The translations under genes and the position numbers were made by a program. Under the pieces are notes generated by a model, which worked only from the letters and a program-made list of their open reading frames with translations, did no database searches and had not been told where the DNA came from. A stretch of 64,000 bases of DNA from Gymnothorax reevesii (lineage: Eukaryota; Chordata; Actinopteri; Anguilliformes; Muraenidae), in the NCBI GenBank assembly GCA_029721435.1, contig CM056583.1, positions 54,415,620 through 54,479,619 on the forward strand. The letters run 5' to 3'. Positions 33,486 to 45,407 of the stretch are shown in pieces (position 1 is the stretch's first letter; each line of letters begins with the position of its first letter).

Positions 33486-33739
33486 GGAATGGGGTTGTAG
33501 TAGAAAAACTAATGGATTTTCTGGATGCAATGATGTCTTTCCTAAAATATGTAATTTCCTCTGTCTGTCGCACTGACATTTGGAACTTTATATTGAAACT
33601 AAAATGATAAAGAAGCCTTTTGATATATCTTAGGCTGTATGGGTTTTTAAGCAACACGTGCATGCCAAATATAAGAGTGATTAATGCAACAATAAAGTGG
33701 GCAGAGTCACACATTGCTTGAATTTTGCTGTCAACTCAT
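33486..33739. other. Non-coding spacer
   Basis: The minus-strand frame at 33436-33714 overlaps the Tc1 end and is not protein-like. Confidence 0.4.
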
Positions 33740-34120
33740 TATCCCTGTAATAAACCTGTGCTCAGATTTTCATTGCTACCGATAAGCCCAGCTCTTGAGT
33801 TACATTATTTAGACAAGTGCAAGCCCGACAGAGAGTTTATTGATTCAGCTAATTAATCCCTACTCTAAAGTGGGATTTTGCAGTCCGAAAATGACTTAAA
33901 CACTCCAAGCACATTAAATTGCAAATTTGCTGCTTTTAATGAAATTCCCAAGTAATTAAATTCTACGGCTGTATCAAAACAGCTTGTAATAGCATGCAAA
34001 ACTTTCTGCTTCACAAGTGGTTACCCTAACATACAATTTGCTATTAATTAATTTTCATTAGGGTGCAAGCGAGTGCAAAATGCTTCTCATTATGAGATGA
34101 GAGTCAGAAAAAAATAAAAC
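33740..34120. promoter_or_regulatory. Candidate conserved non-coding element
   Basis: This repeat-free stretch is dense in homeodomain-type words. Examples are ttgattcagctaattaatcc, ccaagtaattaaattctacgg, gctattaattaattttcatt and a caagcacattaaattgcaaa block. Such clusters in single-copy DNA are characteristic of deeply conserved vertebrate enhancers. No alignment could be run, so conservation is untested. Confidence 0.3.
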
Positions 34121-35885
34121 TATTTTCAATGAAATGCACTATGTAGACATAACACTCTGAAGGTAAAGATGTAGCCGAAATGAATTACATTTAAGCCATG
34201 TAGAATTTAACAGGAAACCTTTGTATGGCTGGCCAAACTGGTATAATTACACCCAAACTGGAAATATATACTGGATCATGTCATTATTTAGAGATTTAAA
34301 AAGGACTGACAATGAAACAAGTACAATTGAAATCAATTTCAAATGATATTTTATATGCCAATAGCAGCACCCTATATTTTCCTCTAAGAGGAAATAAATT
34401 CTTAGCTGGAAAAATTCCAAATTCATTTCAGTAAGCAGTGTAAAAAACTGCATTAACATGATTAAAAGGCCTACATTAATATTAGATTGCACAAAATATT
34501 GTGATGATCCTGTGCTGTAGCTGTGAAAATGAATATTGACATCTTACTTTGTAGAAAAATAAACAGTGGCAAACTTGTCCACCCATAGAAACAATGCAAA
34601 GTGAAAAGCAGGGCGAACAAAGTTATTGAGAAAACTTCTGAACTTTAAGAGTAGATGGCCTGTTCCTTGCCAAAAACAGTAAAACACAAGAGCAATCCCG
34701 GCACTAAAGCACCATATGTGGTGACTGGGCTGCTCTCCTGCAAGTCATGTCCCTGATGACTGAACCCTCTTCTACCGCTGTGGAGCAAACAGCTCTGCGG
34801 GCTACACGCTATACCTGCTTCCCCATATTTGGCTATATATAGATTCTGATACATCCATCTTGTTATATATAGAACTCCTCATTCACAACACCATACGTTG
34901 ACAATGAATAATTGACGTTGGGTAGTCTAGCAAAACCATCTGTTTGTTGGGACAATATATTACATTCACTTATTTCTTTGAGAACAGGCAGGAAAGGCTG
35001 GGGAGATGACAGAGGGTACACAGAAATGCTGAATAAGACGGGGTCAGGAGCAGACGAAAGCATGGAAAGACTGTAATTCCGTTCACTGTGTGCTGTGTGA
35101 GTGTGGGATGCATGGATCCATTTTTCATCATAAGAGAAAGGAATTGCTCTGAGTTGCTCTGGCTCTGAAGAGAAGATGAGGTGGGGGCTGGGGGGCTGTT
35201 GATAAAGGACGACAACAGGCAACCAACCAAAGAAAGAAGACTTCAAAAACTGCTGACTCGGCTCGACGCGATCAAGAAAAATAGACATGGAAATGGCTCA
35301 ATTCCCAAGTGACTGCCGACCGCCGAAGCTAATCCGAACACGCTTGAAAAATGCCATGCATGCTGCGTGCTTTTAAGGGCTGTTGACGAATGAGGGAGGA
35401 GTTTTAAGAAAAAATAAATAAAAAAGTGGTGGTTTGGATGAGCTGAATTTGCGATGTGTAAGCTGTGTTTTCGCGTGCGCGGTCATTCACCCTGCGTCAT
35501 ACATAACAAATGGCAAAATCTGCTATAGAAAAACTGTTCAGCTCAATGGGGGATGCAATGGTTTTCCCAAACCATGTCTAGATGAACACTTTTTCTACGC
35601 CTCCACTCTGGACTTATAAATGAAAAAGGTACAAATGGCCTCCGATCTGCCTTTTACCTGTTAATGAGGGCACCAGGATGACACACTTGGAACCACTGAG
35701 TGTTAGGAAACCTAAACCCTTGAGTCCTTGGTTATGTAGCCTTCATTCCATCCTCCAGTGATGACAGTAGATTTTCACTCAGAAGGAGCCTAGAGTGGTT
35801 CCCTTTATATTCTTACATTTTACTTGAGAGCAAAGTCCAATACCCCATGAAGAGCAGTAATCAGGAAACAACCAAGCATCTCTCT
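34121..35885. other. Non-coding DNA, nothing recognised
   Basis: Minus-strand frames at 34863-35288 and 34970-35230 lack any known motif. No transposon end was found. Confidence 0.4.
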
Positions 35886-36130
35886 TCATCTATACTGCAG
35901 CCCCCAAAATATTGGCATCCTTACTGAGAATTATCAAATCAGGCTGTGGAAAAAAAACAAAAAAAAAACATTGTCTGTGCTATTTATACGCTGGGTCTTT
36001 CACTCAAAACACTTAGTATTAAAATAAAAATAATAAAATTCCAATCTTTTGATTGAAATAAAATTATTGGGATTTGATAAATATTGTATTTCCTAATTAT
36101 TGGCACCCCTAGAAAATTTTAAGATTAAAA
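35886..36130. mobile_element. Possible Tc1-derived terminus or MITE
   Basis: It begins ctgcagcccccaaaatattgg and contains attattggcacccctagaaa near 36097. 'ttggca(c/t)cc' occurs twice in the same orientation, like the direct and inverted subterminal repeats of Tc1 families with 'ccaataatt' ends (compare element H). No transposase is attached. Confidence 0.35.
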
Positions 36131-36610
36131 TATAACCCTTTTCTGCAGATGTAGACGCTAGCGTCTATAAAACTGCAAATTTAAGCATGCTGTTACTGTA
36201 CTCGATCACTAGATGGCAACCCTGGAGCAGTTATTGAATATTCACAAGCAAGCAGACCTCGAACGCCGTTTTGGATATGGGGAGGTTCACTCCACTCCCT
36301 GTTTTTCAGGAGTTGCATGAATTAAACTCCTCAGCTAAGCCTGATGCGCAAACTGGTCAGTATCCTTGCCCATAGCATCGATCGAGCAGTTTTAAAAAAA
36401 TATCTTTGGCGACAGAAAAAATTGTTGTCCTATGTAGCAACCACTTTAGCTACAGTGAGCCAACGGCATTCCAATTAGTGGTTCAGAAAAATCGGTTTTC
36501 TGAAGCAAAAAATGCGACATGGTATTGATTCTCTCACATTCCACTGTCAATGACAGTCATCACATGCTTCATTTCGTTCTAGCTACTGTATTTGGCGTCT
36601 CGAAATACCA
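36131..36610. other. Unclassified DNA with a 16-bp perfect palindrome
   Basis: tagacgctagcgtcta at 36152-36167 is a perfect palindrome. The rest, up to the gag remnant, is unassigned. I could not identify the 5' LTR expected before the gypsy element. Confidence 0.4.
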
Positions 36611-37570
36611 GCCATCACAGTACACTGTAGCCAACGTGGAGACTTCAGCTGTGGCTGCTATTGAACAGGCTGTTACCAGCCAGCAAGCTATGCTTTCTGG
36701 CTTCAGCAAGGGGCTTTCCAGCCTTGGCAATCAGCAGGCTGGTTTGGCTGAGAGACTCTGCCTTCAGGAGAACTCATTGCAGAATCAAGAGTGTTTTGTT
36801 AAGTCTGACCAAGAGTATTAAATCCCTGTCTACACAAGTTTCACGAAATATTGCAGACACATCATCCATACAGCTGCCCCGAGAACCGAAATTGCAATTA
36901 CCCCAAAGATATAGCGGCGAGGCCGGAAAATTTAAAGATTTCATCGCCTAATACGAGATATTTTTAAGGCTCAGCCTTCACGATTTATTAATGACGATTC
37001 CCGGGTTGCATTCATTTTATCCCTCCTGACTGACACAGCACTCACTTGGGTCGGCCCTCTTATCCGATCTAATTCACCAGTCGTGAAATCTGTGGAGGCT
37101 CAGGATGTTTGTGGTCAGGACGCGGCTACGCATCTGAAACAGGGCTATGAAAGCGTTGCAGAGTTTTCAATTGTATTTCGCTCGCTGGTGACAGAGACAG
37201 GCTGGCCGGGGGCTCCTCTTACAACTGTGTTTAGTCATGCTCTCACTGAGGTGGTAAAAGATGCGTTAGCTACATTGGTGCCCTGTTTGACTTTTGATTC
37301 TTTGGTTCGCACTGCGGTGTGAATTGACAATCGCATCCGCAAACGTAACAGGGAGAAACAAAACAGATTGCCGCTTGCTGACAATGCCAAGGCTGCTAGT
37401 GGCAAGTGTGCGGTTCCTATTCCACCCACTGAAGATTCCACTTCGGTTGAAGCCATGCAGGTTGATAGCTCATTTGAGAGTCGGACTCATAAACCTGCTC
37501 ACAGAAGAATAATCTGCTTTAATTGTAATAAACCGGGTCATACTCGTCCACGTTGCCCAAAGCTCCAAGG
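36611..37570 (+). pseudogene. gag: gag remnant with CCHC zinc knuckle
   Basis: The N-terminal part reads AAIEQAVTSQQAMLSGFSKG and continues LPREPKLQLPQRYSGEAGKF, matching the start of the capsid region. After frameshifts, the frame from 37083 gives YESVAEFSIVFRSLVTETGW, a typical gypsy capsid helix region. The nucleocapsid knuckle CFNCNKPGHTRPRC (37514-37555) is an intact C-x2-C-x4-H-x4-C motif, which would bind the genomic RNA. In-frame stops near 36951 and 37321 preclude a complete protein. Confidence 0.85.
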
Positions 37571-38340
37571 GAAACGGGGGATCCCTCTAGCGGTATGGGG
37601 AGCTCTAGAGGGCCAGTCCCAATTTCCCTTCCAAACACTATTCCCTGTTGAACTGACTGTGGGGAGCAAAAGAGTTATTATTGAAGCGTTCATGGATTTG
37701 GGTGCCGTGAATTGTTTCATGGATGTTAAGTGGGCTAGGAGGCACTCCCTACCTGTCCTGTTTCACAGCCACGCTCTGTGAGAGCTTTGGACGGTCGCCC
37801 GCTAGGAACGGGAGTTACAACCGAGGTTTCTGAACTGCTAAATATGTTCATTTCCTTTGGTGGCCATTCGGAGGAGGTTTGGTTCTTTATAATCAGTTCC
37901 CCTGCTTTTCCCATTGTTTTAGGGCATTATTGGCTGCGGGAACATATGCCTTGCATCACTTGGGGGGAACAGAATAATCCTATTGTCCAATGGGGCGCTA
38001 ATTGTTGGTCCCATTGTGGAGAGAATGTGACTTGTTTTCCCAGACATCAAGCTATGGGGCAGACTGATGCCAAGAGCAAGAGTGAGGAGGTTGTTTCACC
38101 GTATCCTCCTAAACTAGAGAAAGGGGCAAGTCCCTCCTAAACTAGAAAAAGGGGCAGAGGAGGGGTTGGAATGGGATCCTCAATTTGATTGGCGACAGCC
38201 AGAGGACGATTACCTTTTAGAGGATTTTTTTCGATTCTGAATCAGTCACCGAGACGTCAGGTTCGGAACAGGGTGAGGATTTGGGAGCCACCCTGAACTT
38301 TGATTTGCCTTCTAGTGTTCCTAATGATTATGCTGATCTC
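37571..38340 (+). pseudogene. Aspartic protease and linker remnant
   Basis: The translation contains VGSKRVIIEAFMDLGAVNCF. The catalytic loop of such proteases is D-S/T-G-A, and here it is DLGA (37693-37704), a substitution likely to damage catalysis. Downstream, AFPIVLGHYWLREHMPCITW is the conserved end of the protease fold before reverse transcriptase. A stop at 37780 interrupts the two, and the following acidic linker (about 38150-38350) contains further stops. Confidence 0.8.
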
Positions 38341-39010
38341 GGCGAAGTTTTTAGTTAACAACGAGCCTCGACTTTAGCTCGTCATCGCCCATACGATTGT
38401 GAGATCTATCTCTACCCTGGTACGACTCCTCCTAAGGGTTCACTATACTCGCTGTCAGGGCCTGAGCGAAAGAACATGCCAGAATATATTCAGGAGGCTC
38501 TTGCTAATTAGTTTTATTCGGCCATCAACGTCTCTTGCCAGAGCGGGTTTTTTTTGTGGGAAAAATGGATGGCTGATGACCCTGTATTGATCATAGGGGT
38601 TTGAATAAGATCACCATTATAAACCGATACCCCCTTCCGTTGATGAATTCTGTGTTTGAACGTCTGCAGGAGGCGTCATTTTTTACCAAGCTAGACCTCC
38701 GTAATGCTTATAACTTAATTCGCATTCGGAAGGGGGACATATGGAAAATAGCATTTAATACGAATGACGGGCACTACAAATATTTTGTCTTGCTGTTCAG
38801 ATTGGTTTACGCCCCTTTGGTGTTGCAGGCACTCATTAATGACGTCCTCCGAGAAATTCGTCTTCGTTTATCTTGACGACATTTTGATTTTTTTTCCAAC
38901 GCTCTCAGAGCATAAACAACACCTCAGATGTGTGCTTGAGGCCCTCCTTAATGCAACACTTTTTGTCAAGGCTGAGAAATGTGTCTTTCACGCCCAAACT
39001 GTCTAGTTTA
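38341..39010 (+). pseudogene. Reverse transcriptase remnant
   Basis: Recognisable blocks in order are PPKGSLYSLSGPE near 38430, [20 protein letters not shown] near 38604, [20 protein letters not shown] near 38680 (palm motif A, D of KLDL), [17 protein letters not shown] near 38750, and the catalytic box YLDD at 38869-38880 in [11 protein letters not shown] frameshift just before the YLDD box and stops after ANAQ-type positions break the frame. The enzyme would copy the element RNA into DNA. Confidence 0.9.
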
Positions 39011-39660
39011 TTGACTTTATTGTTTCCAAGGGATCGGTCCGTATGGACCCAGAAAAGGTGGCTGCGGTCAGGAATTGGCATGCTCCTTGAAGTGCTAAGG
39101 AGGTCCAGCACTTCTTGTGCTTTGCTAATTTTTACAGGAGGTTTATCCGTTATTTTAGTGCAGTTGCTGCCCCGATTATTGCACTCACCAGAAAAAATAC
39201 CTCCCCAGCATTTTTTTGGTCTCCAGCAGCTGAGGCTGCCTTTCAGGAGTTAAAGAAACATTTCAGAGCCCATTCTGGTTTTTCCCGATCCCTCCCTCCC
39301 ATGAGTGGTGGAGGTGGATGCTTCAGAGGTAGGAGTGGGTGCTATTTTGTCCCAGCACCCCCTCTGGGACAATAAGCTATACCCATGCGCATACTTCTCC
39401 CAGTTTTCGTCCGCCGCAGAACAGAATTACAGCATTGGTGACCGGGAGTTATTGACGGTCAAGTTGGCCCTTGAAGAGAGTCGCCACTGGTTGGAGGGGC
39501 CTGAACACCCTTTTGTGGTATGGACAGATCATAAAACTCTCCAGTATATTCAGCAGACTAAGTGACGTAATTCCCGGCAGCCGCAGTGGTCATTGTTCTT
39601 TAACCGCTTTCATTTTACGCTAACCTACTGCCCTGGCTCTAAACATTAAGCCTGATGCCT
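39011..39660 (+). pseudogene. RNase H remnant
   Basis: A thumb/connection segment EVQHFLCFANFYRRFIRYF (about 39095-39155) leads to the RNase H domain. The first catalytic Asp lies in [17 protein letters not shown] (39308-), Glu in [19 protein letters not shown], and the next Asp in [14 protein letters not shown] frameshift near 39300 and a stop at 39565 break the frame. The catalytic acids are retained. Confidence 0.88.
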
Positions 39661-40925
39661 TGTCACGGATTTACGACCGCTTTGATCGCGATCCTCCGGC
39701 TGCTCAGATTGTGGCGCCCGTTCAATGAGGCGGTGGTTCAGGAGGCTTTGAAGACCAATCCCGGTCCTGGGGGGGAGCCTCCTCGCTGTTTGTCTGTCCC
39801 GCCTAGGGACAGGTCCTCCAGTGGGGACACTCTTCCCGTTTGGTGGGGCACCAAGGAGCTCATCAGACCAAGCAGTTCCTGGCCCAACATATTTTGTGGC
39901 CCAGTATGATGAGGGACTTTAGAGAATTTGTTACTGCCTGTGGCATTTGCTCCAGAAATAAAACTTCCCTCCCTCTGGTCTGCTGCGACCATTGCCCGTC
40001 GACAGGTGTCCTTCCAGCACGCGTATTGCTTTGGATTTTATTATGGAACTGCCTCTGTTTGAGGGCAACACGGTCATCTTGGTCGTGGTTGAACGTTTTT
40101 CCAAGGCCGCACATTTTGTTGTGCTACCCAAGCTGCCTTCTGCACGGGAGACGGCCCTTCTTGGGGAGAAGGGGAGACGGAAGACGGAGACGGGAGACGG
40201 AACTATGTGTTCCGGCTGCATGGGCTTCGGCAAGATGTTATTTCTTCCCGAGGTCCTCAGTTTAAAGTCAGATTCTGGCGGGCGTTTTATAGGCAGTTGG
40301 GGCTACGGTGAGTCTCTCCTCTGGGTTCCACCCAGAGACCAACAGGCAGACTGAGCGTACGAATCAGTCATTGGAAAACACTCTTCGTTGCTTAGCAGCG
40401 GATAATCCATCGTCATGGAGTTGATTTTTAGCATGGGCTGAGTATTCACATAACTCACTGAATAATTCCACCATGGGCTTTTCCCCTTTTGAAGCTCAGG
40501 TGGGTTATCAACTCTCACTGTTTCCTGAGACTGAGAATAATGCCGAGGTTCCCTCGGTCAACCATTTCATTCGTCGCGGTCGGTCTGCTTGGACCAGGGT
40601 CTGTTCATCTCTGTTGTGCTCGGGGCTCAAACAGAAATCCGCCGCTGATAGATGTCGTTTGACCCCATCTTATTGAGTGGGTCAGAGAGTTTGGCTGTCT
40701 ACCCGGGACCTCCCCTTGAAAGTAGAATCACAAAAACGGGCTCCTCGCTATATTAGCCCATTCAAGATTGTGCAGAAGATCAATCCAGTCACGGTCCAGT
40801 TAAAGCTCCCTAGATCTTTGCGCATCTATTCATCTTTCCATGTCTCTCGGATTAAGCCCATTAGCACTAGTGTCCTGGCACCTGTTAACACACCCCCGCC
40901 ACCACCGCTAATGGTGGAGGGGGGG
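39661..40925 (+). pseudogene. Integrase remnant
   Basis: The zinc-binding module shows VGHQGAHQTKQFLAQHILWP and [12 protein letters not shown] (39840-39960). The core gives [20 protein letters not shown] (first catalytic Asp, about 40020-40080) and [20 protein letters not shown]. The region of the second Asp and the Glu (about 40170-40370) is scrambled by indels and a GGGAGACGG-type expansion. The carboxy part MGFSPFEAQVGYQLSLFPET and the GPY/F-like segment ([11 protein letters not shown]) follow. Confidence 0.88.
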
Positions 40926-41115
40926 GGCCGGTTTACACCATGCGCCGCATTCGGGCCAAGAGGCATGTTGGTCATGGGGCCCAGTTTCTTGTGGACTGGG
41001 AAGGGTATGGCCTGCAGGAGCGCTGCTGGGTCCCTTACCGAGCTATTCTGGACGCCACACTCATTTATGAGTTCCGTGCACGGGGTTTCCCAGGGACTTC
41101 TGGGGCTGTCCCATT
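40926..41115 (+). pseudogene. Chromodomain remnant
   Basis: The translation [20 protein letters not shown] then [20 protein letters not shown] matches the chromodomain at the end of the first gypsy ([20 protein letters not shown]). In chromoviruses this module directs insertion by reading histone marks. It precedes the polypurine tract. Confidence 0.88.
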
Positions 41116-41129
41116 GTGGGGGGGGCTCC

Positions 41130-41594
41130 AGTTATGGTTTTGGAGGTTGGTGTTGGTTTGGGCGCTTTCTTTGTTATACTCTTCTGGGACAATATTGTTT
41201 TGCCCATATCGGATTCTTAGGCCAGCTGGCATTAATTGTGGGCGGTGCCCGGACTCTATTTAAGCCCAAGTTTTGCCTCACCACCTTTGCTAGAGTGTCA
41301 GTGTTTCCATTGCACTGTAGCCGCAAGATCTCTAGCTAGAGAAGTGAAGGAAAGTGTAAGTTAGCAAAGGGAATCTTTCTCTTCCCTTTCCTCTCTCTTT
41401 GCACCGTCTGGTGCTTAATCGTTTGATCTCGGCTTCCGAGATTTTTTCCTTATTTCGTTCTGTTCGGCTCGCTTTGCTTCCTGATTATTATTCGGAGGTG
41501 ATTTTTGTCCTTTGAAAGCACAAGTCCCTCTCTCTTGTTTTATCTGAATTTGTCATTTGGCTGTGCTTCCTTTCGTTCCGGCCAAAAAAATCAA
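41130..41594 (+). repeat. 3' LTR of the old gypsy element
   Basis: The LTR starts at about gttatggttttggaggt after the polypurine tract and ends near aaaaaaatcaaca. It contains a TATA-like ctatttaagccc near 41258. No second copy is present upstream, so both boundaries are inferred. The start resembles the LTR-like repeats at 53611 (tgttatgttctg) and 61126 (tgttatggttctg). Confidence 0.55.
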
Positions 41595-42894
41595 CATTAG
41601 AACTCATGGATATGTTTAATTATGAAGGCAAGAGCATTTTCACATGCACGATGCAGCAACAACTTGGACTGAGAAGCAATGGAAAAAGGTCATGTGCTCT
41701 AATGGGCATTTCAGGGTAAGAAAGGAAGCCTATGAAGCGATGCACTCATGATGCATGGTACCCACTGTACAGGCCTCTGAAAGAAGCATTATTTGTGTGG
41801 CCTCCTTTGGACTTGTTGAATGCAAGAATGCAAGCTGTCATCCACTAAAACTAATGTTCAGGAATGCAAGTCAATCACTTATTTGGCATCTTAAAAAATA
41901 ATAATGAGCTTACCTACTTTTTCCTGCGTTTTTGTAAAACGCGAAATTCAAAAATGAACAAAAATAATTTTGTCTTAGTATTAAAAATATCAATTCAATT
42001 AAAGAGCTTGCGCATACTATTTGATGCCATTTACGTGAGCAAAACATGCGTGCACACAGCCCCGACAGAAAACCTATTTTTTGCCCATCAACAGCAGTAG
42101 GAACTCTTCACCTCTGACTGTGGGCACCTGCTTATGTGTAATTTTTTGGCACTTCATTCCCCTGTTTCTGTCTGAGAATGGAAAACAGGGACTGTTGCTG
42201 ACTGACCACGGTAAGAGCAGCCATGTGTAAATGGGCAAAAACTGGGTTTTCTGTAGGGCCTGTGTGCATGCATGTGTTGCTCACATAGACGGCATCAAGC
42301 GGTACTTGCGCTTACCTTCAATTGTCTTGTACCCCTCATCTCATGATCAGTTTTGGTTGCTGTGCAGAATCTGTCAAGTACAGGCTGTAACCAGATGTGG
42401 CGCTCTTGAGCTGCCATTGTCACTCGTGGCTGCCCTAAGCGGGGTCGGTTAGTGACAGTGCCAGTGTTCCATTCTCAGATAGACAGCCAACTGATTTTTG
42501 AATGGTGACAGTGCAAATGACGCACCACCTCTCGGCGGGTGAGATCTGCCGGTAACATGCTAAAGGCTTTGCTTCTCTCTCCTGTATCACAAGCCGTTCC
42601 ATTTTCTTGATGCAGTAGCATTTTACATTTTTTTTTTTTTTGTTGGCTTCATGTGGACTATTGACCACACCAAACAGAACAAGTCAAGTGTCACTGTACA
42701 CATGACAAACAGCTCAATGTTTGTTATCACTGTAGTGCTTGGCGTGCGCACGTGGTGCGCAGCAGGATTACAATACTACACACGTTTCTTTATTTCCTCT
42801 CGTGCCTCACTGGAAAAGCAATAAAAATCAATTGATTCTTCAATTTGCCTCAAATGCAGTACATACCTCACCTGTGCGTTTTTAATGGCGCTGT
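41595..42894. other. Non-coding DNA, nothing recognised
   Basis: No exon or transposon was recognised. Short frames at 42231-42452 and 42435-42668 lack known motifs. Confidence 0.4.
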
Positions 42895-44350
42895 ATATAA
42901 GTATTTGCCCCCTTCATGATTCCTTATTTTTTTGCACATTTGTCACACTTCAATGTTTCAGATCATCAAATAAATTGTAATATTAGACAAAGGTAATCTG
43001 AGTAAAGACAAAATGCTGTTTTTAAATGATGTTTTCATTTAATGAGGGAGAAAGCTATCTAAACCTACCTGGCCCCATGTGAAAAAGTAATTTCCCCCTC
43101 AACCTAATAACTGGTTGTGCCACCCTCGGCGACAACAACTGCAATCAAGCATTAGTGATAACTGGCAATGAGTCTTTCACATTGCCGTGGGGGAATTTTA
43201 GCCCATTATTCTTTGCTGAATTGTTTTAATGCAGCGAAATTGGTTTCCGAGCATGAACGGCCTGTTTAAGGTCGTGCCACAGCATCTCAATCGGATATAG
43301 TCTGGACTTTGACTAAGCCACTCCAGAACCTTAATTTTTATTTTTTAGCCATTCAGAGGTGGACTTGCCTGTGTGTTCCGGCTCATTCTCCTGCTGTATA
43401 ACCCAAGCAGGCTTCAGCTTGAGGTCATGAACTGATGGTCGGACATTCTCCTTCAGTATTTTCTGGTAGAGAGCAGAATTCATGGTTCCATCAATTACAG
43501 CAAGTCGTCCATGACCTGAAGCAGCAAAGCAGCCCCAGTCCATTACACTACCACCATGTTTGACTGTTCTATTTATGAAATGCTGTGTTAGTTTTATGCC
43601 AGATATGACGAGACGCACACCTTCCAAAAAAATTCAACTTTTGTCTTGTCAGTCCACAGAATATTTTCCCAAAAGTCTTGGGGATCATCAAGATGCTTTT
43701 GGCAAATGTGAGACGAGCCTTTGTGTTCTTTTTGGTCGGCAGTGGTTTTCGCCTTGAAACTCTCCCATGGATGCTATTTTTGCCCAGTCTCTTACTTATA
43801 GTTGAATCATGAACACTGACTTTAACTGAGGCAAGTGAGGCCTACAGTTCTTTAGATGTTATTCTGGGTTCTTTTGTGACCTCCTAGATGAGTCGTTGAT
43901 GCACTCTTGGAGTATTTCTGGTAGGCCAGCCACTCTTGGGAAGGTTCACCACTGTTCCAAGTTTTCTCCATTTGTGGATAATAGCTCTCACCGTAGTTTG
44001 CTGGAGTCCCAAAGCCTTAGAAATGGCTTTGCAACCCTTTCCAGACTGATAGATGTCAATGACCTTTTCTTGAATTTCTTTAGATCGCGGCATGATGTAT
44101 TGCTTTTTGAAATCTTTAAGCCTACTTCACTCTGTCAGACAGGCTCTATTTAAGTGGTTTCTTAATTCAACAGGTCTGGCAGTAATCAGGGCTGGGTGTA
44201 GCTTGTGAAATTGAGCTAAAAAAAAAGTGGTTTTAAAACTGCATTTTATATTAAATTGGGTTATCTTTGTCTAATTTTAAAATTTGTCTGATGATCTGAA
44301 ACATTTAGGTGTGACAAATATGCAGAAAAAAAAAAAATAGAAATCTGAAT
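42895..44350 (-). mobile_element. Tc1 element E, full length, decayed
   Basis: The left terminus reads taagtatttgcccccttcat followed by gattccttatttttttgcac. The right end (about 44240-44350) contains the inverse block (gataatctgaaacatttagg-like gatgatctgaaacatttagg, then tgtgacaaatatgcag). Terminal repeats exceed 100 bases. The broken transposase lies between, on the minus strand. The family is recognised from memory as a common teleost Tc1. Confidence 0.85.
43100..44093 (-). pseudogene. Tc1 transposase with stops (element E)
   Basis: The N-terminus MPRSKEIQEKVIDIYQSGKG starts at 44093 and continues CKAISKALGLQQTTVRAIIH, a helix-turn-helix, then a GRP-like linker changed to KSGWPTRN. Downstream, frames carry TVKHGGSVMDWGCFAASGHG and LAVIDGTMNSALYQKILKEN (the VKHGGGS... 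and L..YL.IL segments between catalytic residues), and KPAWVIQQENEPEHTGKS, where the QQDNDPKH box has lost its catalytic Asp (QENEPEH). Stops occur near 43884, 43630 and 43330. Inactive. Confidence 0.88.
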
Positions 44351-45398
44351 ATTTTTTCTCAGCTCTGTACATATCAATAATACGGACAGAAACACAGACA
44401 GGGTGCCCTTTAATAGAACATTTGCTCTACGCCCAGTAGCACTGACAGGCACAGCACTCTGGGATATCTGTCAGCTGGAAGGAGGGACCCACTGTCCCTA
44501 GGCTCATGTTCTAGTCAGGAAAACCACATAATGCCTGTGTAATGCTGCATGAGTAACACAAAGCCACAGTTTGGGTGGAGGACCTACATTTTCCACTCTG
44601 TGTTTGTAAATGTCCGTATTTTGTGGCTTTGTTGGTAGCATATCAACCTGACTTCTAAGCAACCGAGAAATGTACCACGGCTGCTGCTGACAAGAGAGCT
44701 TGAAACAAACTGTGAGCACTGTGTTGAGGCCATGTCACCAGTCTATATGTCAGCAAGCAGCCTAAAACGCGCTAAAACTGCAAAGTACAGATTTTACAGT
44801 GAAGCAACAATTTTTCTACCTCTTTGGAGATGGGTCTTTACCCCAGTGAAACCTACAGACCATATACGGATCCGTCAAATGAAACTTTTGTATTCAAACC
44901 TGTGGAACTTCAAGTCTATTTTAAATTCCAGTGGAGATCCCAAGGTTTCCAACAATCCCAAATGTGTCCTGCTAAATTACAGGGAAATGAGAATAAAATC
45001 ATGTACAACATCCAGATATTTTCCATTTGATATAATGTTGAGATCATAAAAACATGGTCCACTGAGTTTGAATATTTCTCTTAATATAAGTGTGATGTAG
45101 TGTCAGTGAAGTGTTGCAACCAGACCGATAACTCAGAGTGGCAGCAATCTGACTTTGTTGCTTGAGTGGTCACGTGGTTCATGGGGAAGCGCTATAGTTT
45201 CAAACAAACACCGCGCTGTCATGATCTCCTATGGGTCTGACAGCAGCGATTGCTTTACTGAACTGTAATATTAATTTAAACCTTACACAATTACCGCAAA
45301 CATATTTCTCTTAATGAATTAAATTTTTTTACATACGTTTTATAGAGGCCATGCTTTTATAATGAAGTGGTGACAACTTAAATAAGTGTAACTACCCA
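44351..45398. other. Non-coding DNA, nothing recognised
   Basis: Short overlapping frames at 44732-45049 show no family motif, and no transposon terminus was seen. Confidence 0.4.
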
Positions 45399-45407
45399 GA
45401 TGTGCGA
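45399..45407. repeat. Target site duplication, left copy (element at 45408)
   Basis: gatgtgcga precedes the left terminus, and gatgtgtga (45856-45864) follows the right terminus, differing at one base. A 9-bp duplication excludes Tc1 (TA) and standard hAT (8 bp). Confidence 0.75.

Larger units (their letters stand above)
36611..41594 (+). mobile_element. Old Ty3/gypsy chromovirus, near full length but broken
   Basis: In order on the plus strand: gag with CCHC knuckle, protease, reverse transcriptase, RNase H, integrase, chromodomain, polypurine tract (a run of g's at about 41117-41125) and a 3' LTR. Every coding module is interrupted by stops or frameshifts. The 5' LTR and primer-binding site were not found, so the element is 5' truncated or its LTR has decayed beyond recognition. 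It belongs to the same chromodomain lineage as the element at 21342-24312 but is much older. Confidence 0.88.

Noticed and set aside
34863..35288. 141-codon minus-strand frame as a host gene
   Set aside because: No domain, no splice context and an overlapping frame in another phase; composition fits chance.
37368..37781. Host CCHC zinc-finger (CNBP-like) gene
   Set aside because: A single knuckle followed by a protease fold and then reverse transcriptase fits gag-pol of a gypsy element.
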